The notes beneath the pieces are model-generated. The model searched no databases. It was not told where the DNA came from and saw nothing but the letters and a program-made list of their open reading frames with translations. Both the position numbers and the translations under genes were made by a program. Below, piece after piece: positions 24,352 through 33,259 of a DNA stretch of 48,007 bases. Each line of letters opens with the position of its first letter. The first letter of the stretch is position 1. The stretch is taken from positions 1-48,007 of the forward strand of contig JAQBVV010000008.1 of the NCBI GenBank assembly GCA_027622905.1. Direction: 5' to 3'. Origin of the DNA: Acidobacteriota bacterium. Its GTDB lineage: Bacteria; Acidobacteriota; Vicinamibacteria; Vicinamibacterales; UBA2999.

Positions 24352-25169
24352 AGTCGGCGTCGGTCGCGCTCGTGCTGGCGCTGTGCGTCGCGAGCGTGGC
24401 GTCGGCTCAGTTCGGTCGCCGTGGTGGCGGGAACGGGCGGTATCCCCCGAAGTTTGCCAACGCCGACAGCTTTGGCAAGGGGTTCAACTTCTGCCGCGGC
24501 GTGTACACCAGCGGCCACAGGGAGCCCGGTGGGCAGGGTTGGTCGACTGACTACCCCGACGCAGAGCGCAACTTTTCCACGCGCCTCTCGGAAATCACGA
24601 AGACCCGCGTCAGCATGGACTCTCGCGGCCAGCCTGACCACCTGGTGGTGCGGTTGACGGAAGACGCGCTGTATCAGTGTCCGTACCTCCACATGGAGGA
24701 CGTGGGTACGGCCGTGCTGGACGAGGCGGAAGTGCTCGGCTTGCGTGCGTTCCTGCTCAAGGGTGGGTTTCTCTGGGTCGATGATTACTGGGGCAGCTAC
24801 GCGGAGTACAGCTGGCTCGATCAGCTTTCCCGCGTGCTCCCTCGCTCCGAGTACCCCGTCCTCGATTTGTCATGGGATCACCCGATTTTCAAGACGATGT
24901 TCGAGGTGACGTCGCTGCCGCAGATACCCTCGATCCAGTTCTGGCGCACGAGTCGAGGCGGCACATCTGAACGAGGCTCTGACAGCGCCACGGCGACGAT
25001 TCAGGGTATTGCCGATCGGCATGGAAACCTGATGGTGGTGATGACGCACAACACTGATATCTCGGATGCCTGGGAGCGAGAAGGGGAAGACCCGAGGTTT
25101 TTCTACAAGTTTTCGCCGGACGGATACGCCGTGGGCATCAATGTCATCCTGTACGCGTTGACCCATTGA
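24348..25169 (+). CDS. DUF4159 domain protein, first copy
   Basis: A 273-residue exported protein. A signal peptide is clear (MKSASVALVLALCVASVASA, cleavage likely after ASA). The mature part is a DUF4159 domain, a flavodoxin/GATase-like fold. Visible features are the strand RFSR-like FNFCRGVYTS, an aromatic DYPDAERNF, the LRAFLLKGGFLWVDDYWG segment, DLSWDHPIF, and the C-terminal YAVGINVILYALTH. It is probably periplasmic. The ATG overlaps the DUF4175 stop by ATGA; an open extension to 24231 lies inside that gene and is rejected. A second, divergent copy follows seven bases later. Function is unknown, although DUF4159 proteins often accompany MoxR/VWA clusters. Confidence 0.88.
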   Translation: MKSASVALVLALCVASVASAQFGRRGGGNGRYPPKFANADSFGKGFNFCRGVYTSGHREPGGQGWSTDYPDAERNFSTRLSEITKTRVSMDSRGQPDHLVVRLTEDALYQCPYLHMEDVGTAVLDEAEVLGLRAFLLKGGFLWVDDYWGSYAEYSWLDQLSRVLPRSEYPVLDLSWDHPIFKTMFEVTSLPQIPSIQFWRTSRGGTSERGSDSATATIQGIADRHGNLMVVMTHNTDISDAWEREGEDPRFFYKFSPDGYAVGINVILYALTH

Positions 25170-25176
25170 GTCCGTG

Positions 25177-25944
25177 ATGCGTCAGAGACCCGCCGTCGCT
25201 GGTTTACTGCTTCTCGTCCTGCTGGTGCCGCTGGTGGCCTCCGGGCAGGGTCGGCGTTCACTGCGCCAGGCTGATGTGGCCGTCGACTACGACAGCCACT
25301 TCGCGTTCACCAGGATTCGGTACGGTGCCGGCCGCGAGGGGCTTGCCAGAGGGTTCTTCGGCGGGAGCAACGCCTGGGCCCATGACTATCCGGTCGCAGA
25401 TCGAAACCTGGCGGCCATTCTCGACTACATCACCAACATGAGAGTCCGGCTCGACGGCAGCAATATCCTCGATCTCGACGACCCACGAATCTTCGAGAAT
25501 CCGATTCTCTACATGTCGGAGCCGGGTTACTGGGTGACCAACGACGGCGAAGCCGAGTCTCTTCGCGCCTACCTGCTCAAAGGCGGGTTCATCATCTTCG
25601 ACGACTTCGAGGGAGATGGGCACTGGCGGAACCTGGTGGCCCAGATGAACCGGGCGCTTCCAGGCCACCACTTCATTCACCTCGATGTGAGCCATCCGAT
25701 CTTCCAGACCTTCTTCGGCATCAGGCATCTCAATATTCCGCATCCGACGGTCAACGTGCCGCCGGATTACTTCGCGATCTTCGAGAACAACGATCCCTCC
25801 GGGCGGATGCTGGCGCTGGCCAACTGGAACAACGATCTCGGCGACTACTGGGAGTGGTCGGCTGAAGGCTTGTACGGCGACGATCCCACGAATGATGCCT
25901 ACCGTCTCGGTGTGAACTACATCGTGTACGCGATGACGCACTGA
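25177..25944 (+). CDS. DUF4159 domain protein, second copy
   Basis: A 255-residue paralogue of the preceding gene. The signal peptide is MRQRPAVAGLLLLVLLVPLVASGQG. The mature part repeats the family landmarks: FAFTRIRYG, HDYPVADRNL, LRAYLLKGGFIIFDDFEG, HLDVSHPIF and the C terminus YRLGVNYIVYAMTH. Identity to copy one is moderate, so the duplication is old, and the two mature domains may form a heterodimer. ATG at 25177 is chosen; a GTG immediately before it is in frame. The gene ends the cluster; the next gene has its own promoter-like hexamer. Confidence 0.88.
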   Translation: MRQRPAVAGLLLLVLLVPLVASGQGRRSLRQADVAVDYDSHFAFTRIRYGAGREGLARGFFGGSNAWAHDYPVADRNLAAILDYITNMRVRLDGSNILDLDDPRIFENPILYMSEPGYWVTNDGEAESLRAYLLKGGFIIFDDFEGDGHWRNLVAQMNRALPGHHFIHLDVSHPIFQTFFGIRHLNIPHPTVNVPPDYFAIFENNDPSGRMLALANWNNDLGDYWEWSAEGLYGDDPTNDAYRLGVNYIVYAMTH

Positions 25945-25971
25945 TCAAGCGGGCGCGCGCGCGCCGCACTA

Positions 25972-25977
25972 TATGAT
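25972..25977 (+). promoter_or_regulatory. Putative -10 element of the DEAD-box helicase gene
   Basis: TATGAT followed by five bases and the ATG at 25983, consistent with a leaderless or near-leaderless start. No -35 match. Confidence 0.4.
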
Positions 25978-25982
25978 GGTGC

Positions 25983-27287
25983 ATGCCATTTTCGTCTTTC
26001 AACTTGCATCCGGCGCTCCTCAAAGCTGTCAAGGAACTCGGCTTCGTCCGGCCGACGCCCATCCAGGCAGACGCGATTCCTCCCGGCATGGAGGGGCGCG
26101 ACGTGCTCGCCTGCGCGCAGACCGGGAGCGGAAAGACGGCGGCGTTTCTCCTGCCGATGATCCATGGGCTCATCGACCGATCCAGGCGGACCACGCGTGG
26201 ACTGGTGCTGACGCCCACTCGTGAACTCGCAGCCCAGATTCTCGAGGATCTCAACGCCCTTGCCGTGCATACGCCGGTGACGGGAGCGGCGGTGTACGGC
26301 GGCGTCGGTATGGGGCCACAGGAGCACGCGTTTCGCAGTGGCGTCGACGTGATCGTCGCGACACCAGGGCGGTTGCTCGATCATTTTCGGTCGGCATACG
26401 CCAAGCTGGAGGGTATCGAGTACCTGGTGCTTGACGAGGCGGATCGAATGCTCGACATGGGTTTTCTGCCTGATATCCGGCGCGTGCTGCGTCACATTCC
26501 GACGCGTCGCCAGACCATGTTCTTCAGCGCGACGATGCCTCCGCTCATTGGAAAGCTGGCTGCGGAGATGCTGAAGGAACCGGCGCTCATCAATCAGCAG
26601 CGCCGATCGGCGCCGGCCATCGGTATCACGCAGGCGGTGTACCCGGTGGCGCAGGATCTCAAGGGGCAGCTGCTCGTGCGACTTCTCGAAGGCGAGGTGC
26701 TTCGGGAGGCGCTGGTGTTTACGCGCACCAAGCACCGGGCAAACAGACTGGCCGATCTGCTCGTGCGGCATCAGATCAACGCGGCACGGATACACGGCAA
26801 CCGCTCGCAGGCCCAGCGGACGGAGGCGCTCGCGGGGTTCAAGGCCGGGAAGTATCGGGTGTTGGTGGCGACCGACATCGCCGCGCGCGGGATCGATGTC
26901 GAGGCGCTCAGCCACGTGGTGAATTTCGATGTGCCGCTGGTACCCGAGGACTACATCCATCGTGTCGGCCGCACGGGGCGCGCTGACCTGACCGGCGATG
27001 CATTCACCTTTGTCGCCCCTGAAGAGGAAGGGAATCTCAAGGCGATCGAGCGCGCGATCAGCAGGGCGCTGCCTCGGGTGACGTTGCCGGACTTCGACTA
27101 CCGTGCGCGACCACAGAGCAAACTCGAGGTGCCGCTGGCCGAGCGAATCGCGGAGATCCGGGCACGCAAGAGCCAGGAGCGTCAGCGGGCCAAGGTCAAG
27201 GCCGCGCGGCGCGGGCCGCAGGGTGGAGGACGAGCCACTGCGTCTCCTCGCCGATCTCCGGGCCCAGGCGGCCGCCGCCGTTCCTGA
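25983..27287 (+). CDS. DEAD-box ATP-dependent RNA helicase
   Basis: A 434-residue RhlE-like RNA helicase. The Q motif lies at the start (FSSFNLHPALLKAVKELGFVRPTPIQADAIP), motif I is AQTGSGKT (K51), Ia PTREL, II DEAD (VLDEADRMLDMGF), III SAT, IV/V ATDIAARGIDVEALSHVVNFD and VI HRVGRTGR. A basic, disordered C-terminal tail (~380-434) would bind RNA. It acts on structured RNA in ribosome assembly or decay. It follows the DUF4159 genes but has its own -10 candidate. The cbs gene starts 19 bases after its stop and also has a -10 candidate. The short protein beginning with MPFSSF matches the family start well. Confidence 0.95.
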   Translation: MPFSSFNLHPALLKAVKELGFVRPTPIQADAIPPGMEGRDVLACAQTGSGKTAAFLLPMIHGLIDRSRRTTRGLVLTPTRELAAQILEDLNALAVHTPVTGAAVYGGVGMGPQEHAFRSGVDVIVATPGRLLDHFRSAYAKLEGIEYLVLDEADRMLDMGFLPDIRRVLRHIPTRRQTMFFSATMPPLIGKLAAEMLKEPALINQQRRSAPAIGITQAVYPVAQDLKGQLLVRLLEGEVLREALVFTRTKHRANRLADLLVRHQINAARIHGNRSQAQRTEALAGFKAGKYRVLVATDIAARGIDVEALSHVVNFDVPLVPEDYIHRVGRTGRADLTGDAFTFVAPEEEGNLKAIERAISRALPRVTLPDFDYRARPQSKLEVPLAERIAEIRARKSQERQRAKVKAARRGPQGGGRATASPRRSPGPGGRRRS

Positions 27288-27294
27288 GGCAGGA

Positions 27295-27300
27295 TAAGAT
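27295..27300 (+). promoter_or_regulatory. Putative -10 element of the cbs gene
   Basis: TAAGAT followed by six bases and the GTG at 27307. The spacing matches the leaderless starts elsewhere in the window. Confidence 0.4.
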
Positions 27301-27306
27301 CGGACC

Positions 27307-28692
27307 GTGTCGAATCCACCGGGCCTGAAGATCTGCGACAACATTCTTGACACCATCGGCCACACGCCGCTGGTGCGTCTTCACGCCATTACGCGCGGCG
27401 TGATAGACGCGACCGTCCTCGCGAAGGTGGAGACGTTCAATCCTGGTAATTCGATCAAGGACCGCATGGCGGTCAAGATGATCGATGACGCAGAGCAGGC
27501 CGGGCTGCTGAAGCCAGGTGGCACCATCATCGAGGGCACATCGGGCAACACGGGCATGGGCCTGGCGATCGCGGCGGTGGTCAAAGGGTACCGCTGCATC
27601 TTCACGACAACAGACAAGCAGTCCAAGGAGAAGGTCGATGCGCTGAAGGCCTTTGGCGCGGAGGTCATCGTCTGTCCGACAGACGTCGATCCAGAGGACC
27701 CTCGGTCCTACTACGCCGTATCGTCCAGGCTGGAGCGGGAGATTCCCAATGCCTGGAAGGCCGATCAGTACAACAACCTGTCGAATGGGCAGGCGCACTA
27801 CGAGCAGACCGGCCCGGAGATATGGGAGCAGACGGACGGTCATGTGACCCATCTGGTGTGCGGCGTCGGTACCGGTGGCACCATCACCGGCGCGGGCCGC
27901 TACCTCAAGGAGCAGAACCCCCGCATCACGCTCTGGGGCATCGACACCTACGGATCGATCTTCAAGAAGTACAAAGAGACCGGCGTATTCGACAAGAACG
28001 AGATTTACCCGTACATCACCGAGGGGATCGGCGAGGACTTCCTGCCGGCCAATGTCGATTTCGATCTCATCGACCACTTCGAGAAGGTCACTGACAAGGA
28101 CGCGGCGATCATGACCCGGCGTATCACGCGCGAGGAGGGGATCTTCGCCGGCAACTCGGCGGGCTCGGCGATGGCCGGCCTGCTGCAGATGAAGGACCGT
28201 CTGTCACCGGACGACGTCGTCGTCGTGATCTTTCACGATCACGGATCACGATATCTCGCGAAGATGTACAACGATGAGTGGATGCGAGCGCGAGGCTTCC
28301 TCGAGGTGACGGGCATGACGGCTCGCGACCTGGTGGCGCTCGGCCTCTCTGGCGAGCTCTACTCGGTGGAAGCCGCACAGACGGTCGAGGAGGCCGTCCG
28401 TGTGATGAGCGACCATGATTTCTCTCAGATTTCGGTCACGCGTGACGGTCGCGTCATCGGCTCACTGAACGAGACACATCTCTACACCGAGTTCGTTCGA
28501 GATCAGGACATCAGGCAAAAGCCCGTCGAGACGATCATGCAGCCGGTGTTCGCGTTCGCTGACATCACGACGCCCGTGGAACTGCTGTCGACGATGATTA
28601 CCTCTGAGAACCCGGCCGTCCTGGTGCGCGATTTCAAGACCGACAAGACATTCATCATCACCCGATCCGACGTCATCCGGGTGCTGATCTGA
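27307..28692 (+). CDS. cbs: Cystathionine beta-synthase / cysteine synthase with CBS domains
   Basis: A 461-residue fold-type II PLP enzyme. The Schiff-base lysine is K51 in NPGNSIKDRMA; the substrate/carboxylate loop is EGTSGNTGMG; the phosphate loop is GVGTGGTITGAGRYL. Residues ~340-461 contain two CBS domains (VMSDHDFSQISVTRDGRVIG; KPVETIMQPVFAF), which in human CBS bind S-adenosylmethionine. The architecture is that of cystathionine beta-synthase, but bacterial members can also make cysteine from O-acetylserine, so the in vivo reaction is open. GTG start six bases after TAAGAT. It is convergent with pntB, with a gap of only ten bases. Confidence 0.9.
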   Translation: MSNPPGLKICDNILDTIGHTPLVRLHAITRGVIDATVLAKVETFNPGNSIKDRMAVKMIDDAEQAGLLKPGGTIIEGTSGNTGMGLAIAAVVKGYRCIFTTTDKQSKEKVDALKAFGAEVIVCPTDVDPEDPRSYYAVSSRLEREIPNAWKADQYNNLSNGQAHYEQTGPEIWEQTDGHVTHLVCGVGTGGTITGAGRYLKEQNPRITLWGIDTYGSIFKKYKETGVFDKNEIYPYITEGIGEDFLPANVDFDLIDHFEKVTDKDAAIMTRRITREEGIFAGNSAGSAMAGLLQMKDRLSPDDVVVVIFHDHGSRYLAKMYNDEWMRARGFLEVTGMTARDLVALGLSGELYSVEAAQTVEEAVRVMSDHDFSQISVTRDGRVIGSLNETHLYTEFVRDQDIRQKPVETIMQPVFAFADITTPVELLSTMITSENPAVLVRDFKTDKTFIITRSDVIRVLI

Positions 28693-28702
28693 TGACGGGG
28701 GG

Positions 28703-30103
28703 CTATTCCAGCGCCTTGACGATGCTCTCGACAACCTTTTTCGCGTCGCCAAAGACCATCATCGTGCGGTCCATGTAGAACAGCGGATTGTCGATGCCCG
28801 CGTAGCCGGCGGCCATCGACCGTTTGTTGACGATGACCGAGCGCGACCTGTGCGCCTCGAGAATCGGCATGCCAAAGATGGGGCTGCCGGGCTGCTCCGC
28901 AAGCGGGTTGACGACATCGTTGGCACCAAGTACGAAAGCGACATCGGTCGAGTTGAAATCGCTGTTGATGTCTTCCATCTCGACGACCTGGTCGTAGGGT
29001 ACCTCGGCTTCGGCGAGGAGCACGTTCATGTGTCCCGGCATTCGGCCAGCGACGGGATGAATGGCGTAGCGCACCCTGACGCCCTTGGCGGTCAACTTTT
29101 CGACCAACTCCTTCACCGCATGCTGCGCGCGCCCGACGGCCAGTCCATAACCGGGCACGATGATGACGCTTTCGGCGTTGCCGAGCAGAAACGCGACATC
29201 GTCCGCGGATCCGGACTTGACGGACTTCTGTCCGGCGTCGGTCGAGGCTTCGCCCTCGGCTCCCCCGAAGCCGCCCAGCACAACGCTGAAGAAGGACCGG
29301 TTCATCGCGCGACACATGATGTACGACAGAATCGCGCCCGACGATCCGACGAGTGCCCCTGCGATGATGAGCAGGGAGTTGTTGAGCGAGAAGCCGATGC
29401 CGGCGGCGGCCCAGCCGGAGTAGCTGTTCAACATCGAAATCACGACCGGCATGTCCGCACCGCCGATCGGAATGATGACGAGGACCCCCAGCACAAACGC
29501 CACGCCTGTCATGGCAAGAAACGGTGTCCACTGCGCATCCGTGGAGGCACCGATAAACAGGATGCCGCAGGTGAGCATGACAAGGGCCAGCACGAGATTC
29601 GCAATGTGCTGCCCTCGAAACGCGACCGGCGCGCTGGAAAAGATGCGCCCGTACTTGCCAAGGCCGGCGAGCTTTCCGAACGCGATGACGGATCCGGAGA
29701 AGGTGATGGCGCCGACGAAAGTGCCGATGAACAGCTCGATACGGTTGCCCATCGGAATCGGCGATTCCAGGCCGAACGCGAGAGGATTACTCACGACGGC
29801 GACGGCGATGAGCACTGCCGCCATGCCCACCAGGGAATGCATGGCCGCCACGAGCTCCGGCATCTGGGTCATCTGCACGCGCTTGGCCACGATCAGGCCG
29901 ATGGCGCCTCCGAGGACCATCATGCCGAGCGCGATGTCGATACGGCGAGTGATGGTCAACGTCGTGACGACCGCAAGGGTCATCCCAACGATGCCGAACA
30001 GGTTGCCGCGGCGTGCCGAGCGCGGGTGTGACAGTCCCTTGAGCGCCAGGATGAACAGGACGCTCGCAAGTAGGTACAAAAGCGCGGACTGGTTGGCCGA
30101 CAT
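28703..30103 (-). CDS. pntB: NAD(P) transhydrogenase subunit beta
   Basis: A 466-residue membrane subunit of proton-translocating transhydrogenase, which passes hydride from NADH to NADP+ using the proton gradient. Eight or nine helices occupy residues ~5-265. The C-terminal NADP-binding domain III carries VIIVPGYGLAVGRAQHAV, the conserved YAIHPVAGRMPGHMNVLLAEA and the NSDF...DVAFVLGANDVVNP segment. The frame is open to 30268, but that extension overlaps pntA2 and is not conserved-looking. The ATG at 30103 (MSANQSALLY) lies four bases after the pntA2 stop. Confidence 0.96.
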   Translation of the reverse strand: MSANQSALLYLLASVLFILALKGLSHPRSARRGNLFGIVGMTLAVVTTLTITRRIDIALGMMVLGGAIGLIVAKRVQMTQMPELVAAMHSLVGMAAVLIAVAVVSNPLAFGLESPIPMGNRIELFIGTFVGAITFSGSVIAFGKLAGLGKYGRIFSSAPVAFRGQHIANLVLALVMLTCGILFIGASTDAQWTPFLAMTGVAFVLGVLVIIPIGGADMPVVISMLNSYSGWAAAGIGFSLNNSLLIIAGALVGSSGAILSYIMCRAMNRSFFSVVLGGFGGAEGEASTDAGQKSVKSGSADDVAFLLGNAESVIIVPGYGLAVGRAQHAVKELVEKLTAKGVRVRYAIHPVAGRMPGHMNVLLAEAEVPYDQVVEMEDINSDFNSTDVAFVLGANDVVNPLAEQPGSPIFGMPILEAHRSRSVIVNKRSMAAGYAGIDNPLFYMDRTMMVFGDAKKVVESIVKALE

Positions 30104-30107
30104 CGAG

Positions 30108-30416
30108 TTACTGCTTCCCCTTCTCTTCCTTCTTCTTGAACATCGCGAGCATGCGCTGGCTGACCATGAAGCCCCCGAACGTGTTGATGGCGGCCAGTCC
30201 CACCGCCGCCGCGCCGAGAATGGCGCCCAGGCCCACGGTGCCCGGTCCGGCCGCGATGATGGCGCCAACGATCACCACCGAGCTGATGGCGTTGGTGACG
30301 CTCATCAGCGGCGTATGCAGCGCGGGCGTGACGTTCCACACGACGTGGTAGCCGACGAAGATCGCCAGGACGAAGATGGTGATGTTCGTGATCGTCGGGT
30401 CGACGAGTTCGGTCAT
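30108..30416 (-). CDS. pntAB: NAD(P) transhydrogenase subunit alpha part 2 (membrane)
   Basis: A 102-residue protein with three helices, equal to the C-terminal membrane segment of E. coli PntA but encoded separately. It reads [32 protein letters not shown], a strongly conserved stretch that lines the proton channel with PntB. The last helix is followed by the basic [11 protein letters not shown] tail. Its ATG overlaps the upstream pntAA stop (ATGA). The split organisation occurs in many bacteria. Confidence 0.96.
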   Translation of the reverse strand: MTELVDPTITNITIFVLAIFVGYHVVWNVTPALHTPLMSVTNAISSVVIVGAIIAAGPGTVGLGAILGAAAVGLAAINTFGGFMVSQRMLAMFKKKEEKGKQ

Positions 30417-31555
30417 TTCGGTGAAGCCTCTGGTGTGCGCACCGCGGCGCCGTCGACGCAGACCAGCGAGGCGTCCACGATGTCGTCGGTGCGGTCGATG
30501 TGCAGTCCGCCCGTTTCAGGATTGATCAGCAGCGCGATGAAACTCAGCAGGTTGCGCGCGTACAGCGCGCTGGCGTCAGCCGCGACCATCGCAGGCAGGT
30601 TGCAGTGCCCGACGAGGACGACGCCGTGCGCCACGGTGACGCGGTCTGGTGCCGTGAGCGCGCAATTGCCGCCCTGTTCGGCGGCCAGGTCCACGACAAC
30701 CGACCCCGGCTTCATGCGCTGCAGGGTCTCTTCACGCACGAGGAGTGGCGCGCTGCGGCCGGGCACGAGGGCGGTCGTGATCACGATGTCCGCGACGACA
30801 GCTCGTTCATCGATCAACGCGGCTTGCCGCTGCTTGTAGTCGTCGCTCATCTCCCGGGCATAGCCGCCAGCGGTGGCCATCTCCGCTTTCTCCGCCTCCG
30901 AGGCCTCGACCTCGACGAACCTGGCACCGAGCGATTCAACCTGTTCCTTGACCGCGGGGCGTACGTCAAACGCCTCGACGACAGCGCCAAGACGCTTGGC
31001 GGTGGCGATCGCCTGGAGTCCGGCGACGCCCGCGCCAAGTACCAGCACTCTCGCGGCCTTCACGGTGCCTGCCGCCGTCATCAGCATCGGCATGAACCGG
31101 GCGTACTCGTTCGCTGCGATGAGGACAGCCTTGTAGCCGGCGATATTCGCCTGCGACGACAGGACGTCCATCGACTGTGCCCGTGTCGTGCGGGGCATGG
31201 ATTCCATGGCGAATGCCGTCACACCCGTGTCGGCAAGACGGTCGATCGCGGCGTGGTCGTGTGGTCTGAGCAGGCCGACCAGCACGGAGCCTCGCCGCAA
31301 CAGCGGCAACTCGGCCGGTTCCGGGCCTCGCACTTTCAGGACGATGTCGGACTGCGCATAGACATCAGCGGCCGACGGCACGATGGAGGCGCCAGCGGCC
31401 TCGAATTCGGCGTCGGGAATACTGGCGGCGACGCCGGCGTGCCTCTGGACACTGACGGTGTGGAGGCCGGCCTTGACGAGCTTCCGGATGGTGTCAGGCG
31501 TCGCGGCGACGCGATTCTCTCCGGGCCGGACTTCGGCGGGAATACCGATGTGCAT
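30413..31555 (-). CDS. pntAA: NAD(P) transhydrogenase subunit alpha part 1 (NAD-binding)
   Basis: A 380-residue soluble subunit of transhydrogenase, related to alanine dehydrogenase. It opens with [21 protein letters not shown], has the Rossmann loop [22 protein letters not shown], then [17 protein letters not shown], and the mobile loop around YARFMPML. It binds NADH and passes hydride to the PntB site. The frame is open to 31591, but MHIGIP is the usual start. It is the first gene of the pntAA-pntAB-pntB operon and divergent from the SDR gene, with about 200 bases between starts. Confidence 0.96.
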   Translation of the reverse strand: MHIGIPAEVRPGENRVAATPDTIRKLVKAGLHTVSVQRHAGVAASIPDAEFEAAGASIVPSAADVYAQSDIVLKVRGPEPAELPLLRRGSVLVGLLRPHDHAAIDRLADTGVTAFAMESMPRTTRAQSMDVLSSQANIAGYKAVLIAANEYARFMPMLMTAAGTVKAARVLVLGAGVAGLQAIATAKRLGAVVEAFDVRPAVKEQVESLGARFVEVEASEAEKAEMATAGGYAREMSDDYKQRQAALIDERAVVADIVITTALVPGRSAPLLVREETLQRMKPGSVVVDLAAEQGGNCALTAPDRVTVAHGVVLVGHCNLPAMVAADASALYARNLLSFIALLINPETGGLHIDRTDDIVDASLVCVDGAAVRTPEASPK

Positions 31556-31740
31556 ATGAATATGGGTTTTTATCGGGCGACGAGCCGCCACCTTTCGCGG
31601 CGACCCGCGGGCGGGGAGATCAGATGGCCTTCGTCACTCCGCCTACGATTCTGACTCATATCGTCCGGATTTCAAATGCCCAGGTGGTGTCTGAGGTTGC
31701 TGACCAACGCCTACGCTGCGAAGGTTCCCTCCAGAACGGG

Positions 31741-31746
31741 TATGAT
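31741..31746 (+). promoter_or_regulatory. Putative -10 element of the SDR gene
   Basis: TATGAT ten bases before the ATG at 31757. No -35 match. This would give a leader of only a few bases. Confidence 0.4.
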
Positions 31747-31756
31747 CGACGATTCA

Positions 31757-32533
31757 ATGGATTGTGGGCTGACGGATAAGGTTGCAGTCGTCACCGGTTC
31801 GAGCCGCGGCCTGGGACTGGCGACGGCCAAGTCGCTGGCGGGTGAAGGGTGCCGTGTGTGCCTGTGTGCGCGAGGTGAGCAAGGTCTTCACGACGCTGCG
31901 CGCGAGGTGGCTGCGGTGTCGGGGGACGCTGGACGGGTCGTCCATGTGGTGGCCGACGTGGCTCAGGCCGAGGGCGCCAGGTCGGTGATCGACAGGGCGG
32001 TACAGGCGTTCGGCGGTCTCGATATTCTGGTCAACAATGTCGGCGTTGCGGGAGGGGGCGGACTGCTCGAGACGACCGACGAGCACTGGCAGGACGCCTT
32101 CGATCACACGGTGCTGCCGGCCGTGCGCGCGTCGAGGGCCGCAGTGCCGCATATGCGGGAGCGGGGCGGCGGTGTCATCGTGATCATCGCATCGATTTTC
32201 GGTCGTGAAGCCGGCGGTCGCATGACCTACAACGCGCTGAAAGCCGCCGACATCAGTCTTGCGAAATCCCTCGCGCAGGAGCTGGCGTCCTCGAACATTC
32301 GCGTGAACAGTGTCTCGCCGGGATCGATCCTCTTCGAGGGTGGCTCGTGGTGGCGACGCCAGCAGGCGGATCCGGAGGGCCTGGCGGCATTCATCTCGCG
32401 CGAACTTCCGTTCGGTCGCCTGGGCAGGCCCGAGGAGGTGGGTGACGTCGTCGCCTTTCTCTGCTCGTCGCGCGCCAGCTGGATCAGTGGCACGTCGATC
32501 GTTGTCGACGGGTGTCAGAGCAGGTCGTTCTAG
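31757..32533 (+). CDS. SDR family oxidoreductase
   Basis: A 258-residue classical short-chain dehydrogenase. The cofactor loop is TGSSRGLGLA, the strand-4 motif is NNVG (VNNVGVAGGGG), the catalytic serine lies in IIASIFG and the YxxxK is intact (TYNALKAADISLAKSLAQEL). The C-terminal SGTSIVVDGCQSRSF gives the usual end. It resembles 3-oxoacyl-ACP reductase or glucose-dehydrogenase-like members, but the substrate is not determined. No acidic residue is obvious at the position that would select NAD(H), and ARGEQG follows beta 2, hinting at NADP(H). The ATG at 31757 gives the usual length; an upstream ATG at 31742 lies in the -10 hexamer. Confidence 0.93.
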   Translation: MDCGLTDKVAVVTGSSRGLGLATAKSLAGEGCRVCLCARGEQGLHDAAREVAAVSGDAGRVVHVVADVAQAEGARSVIDRAVQAFGGLDILVNNVGVAGGGGLLETTDEHWQDAFDHTVLPAVRASRAAVPHMRERGGGVIVIIASIFGREAGGRMTYNALKAADISLAKSLAQELASSNIRVNSVSPGSILFEGGSWWRRQQADPEGLAAFISRELPFGRLGRPEEVGDVVAFLCSSRASWISGTSIVVDGCQSRSF

Positions 32534-32896
32534 GGGTAGAGGGCGCTGGCAACCCCGTAACTGGTGCCCCTTTTCACGTTGACATCGCTGCAGTCCCCCG
32601 CCGCTGCCGGCCTGCCCTCGTCCGACGTCCGGCTCCGCCAGGTGGGAAATCGACCTCCGCTCGTGATCTGCCGCTCCCGCCGCGAGTAATTGCTGGTTCG
32701 GGCGCCTGCCGGCGCGGCATGCACCGCCAGAAGCTATTCGGCCGCCATGGATCGCGCGGAACGAACTCGACGGCGAGGAATCGCTGCGATCGATTTCCGG
32801 CCTCGCGGTGACTCACCGGGCTGCGAACGGCCGCCAGACGAGGGCAGACCAGCAGCGGCGGCCCCACGTGCACCGCCCGTGGATACGTGCGAGCAC
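32534..32896. other. Intergenic stretch with no recognised gene
   Basis: No frame gives a convincing product. Directly after the SDR stop, TGGTGCCCCTTTTCACGTTGACA resembles tails of dispersed repeats I associate with RAYT/IS elements, but I cannot confirm it. The rest reads as decayed sequence. Confidence 0.35.
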
Positions 32897-33049
32897 TTGC
32901 GCCTACCCACGCGGGCGAAGGTGCAGTACTACCTCGATGGACTAATTGAGGCGAAGTGCGTCCATGACCATATGGTCTCTGGACAGCCGACACGATACCT
33001 GCTTAAAGCCAGAGGTCGCGCCCTTCTCGTGGAGCGTGGGGTGCTGTAA
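32897..33049 (+). pseudogene. Relic of a winged-helix domain
   Basis: The last 50 residues of an open frame read like a winged-helix recognition region and wing: RAKVQYYLDGLIEAKCVHDHM, then GQPTRYLLKARGRALLVERGVL and a stop. The sequence before residue ~68 of that frame is Arg/Pro-rich and has no sign of the missing N-terminal half. I interpret it as the 3' end of a decayed gene, possibly a regulator or toxin-associated protein. There is no start with a ribosome site. Confidence 0.45.
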
Positions 33050-33135
33050 GAATTGCGGCCCAACACGCGCTGCACCAGTCGGCAGATCCTCCCTCGATAA
33101 AGTAGACACTTCCACCTAACCACGGGAGGTGCCTC

Positions 33136-33250
33136 GTGCCCCTAGCCCTAGCCGGTCCACGTAAGGTGCAACGCTACAGCCTGAAGTTCAACCTCAAGGC
33201 GGTGAAACTGAGTCAATCAAAAGGGCGTGGAGGTGCAGGTCGTGGCTGAA
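33136..33250 (+). mobile_element. IS3-type transposase OrfA relic with frameshift
   Basis: GGGAGGTG precedes a GTG at 33136. Its frame gives PRKVQRYSLKFNLKAVKLSQ, the N-terminal helix of IS3-family OrfA (typically KVQRYS-FKLKAVQLS). After SQSK the frame is shifted by one base, and the continuation GVEVQVVAE is read from 33224 in the next frame. Nothing matches beyond 33250, where the APC permease 3' end lies. The rest of OrfA, OrfB and both inverted repeats are missing. Confidence 0.7.
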
Positions 33251-33259
33251 GGGCAGGCG

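Noticed and set aside
25917-27365. A 482-residue minus-strand frame over the DEAD-box helicase
   Set aside because: It is antisense to all helicase motifs and has no recognisable domain.
28850-30839. Long plus-strand frames (393 and 462 residues) antisense to pntB, pntAB and pntAA
   Set aside because: They are shadows of the transhydrogenase genes; composition is Arg/His/Asp-rich or Thr/Pro-rich and no domain is visible.
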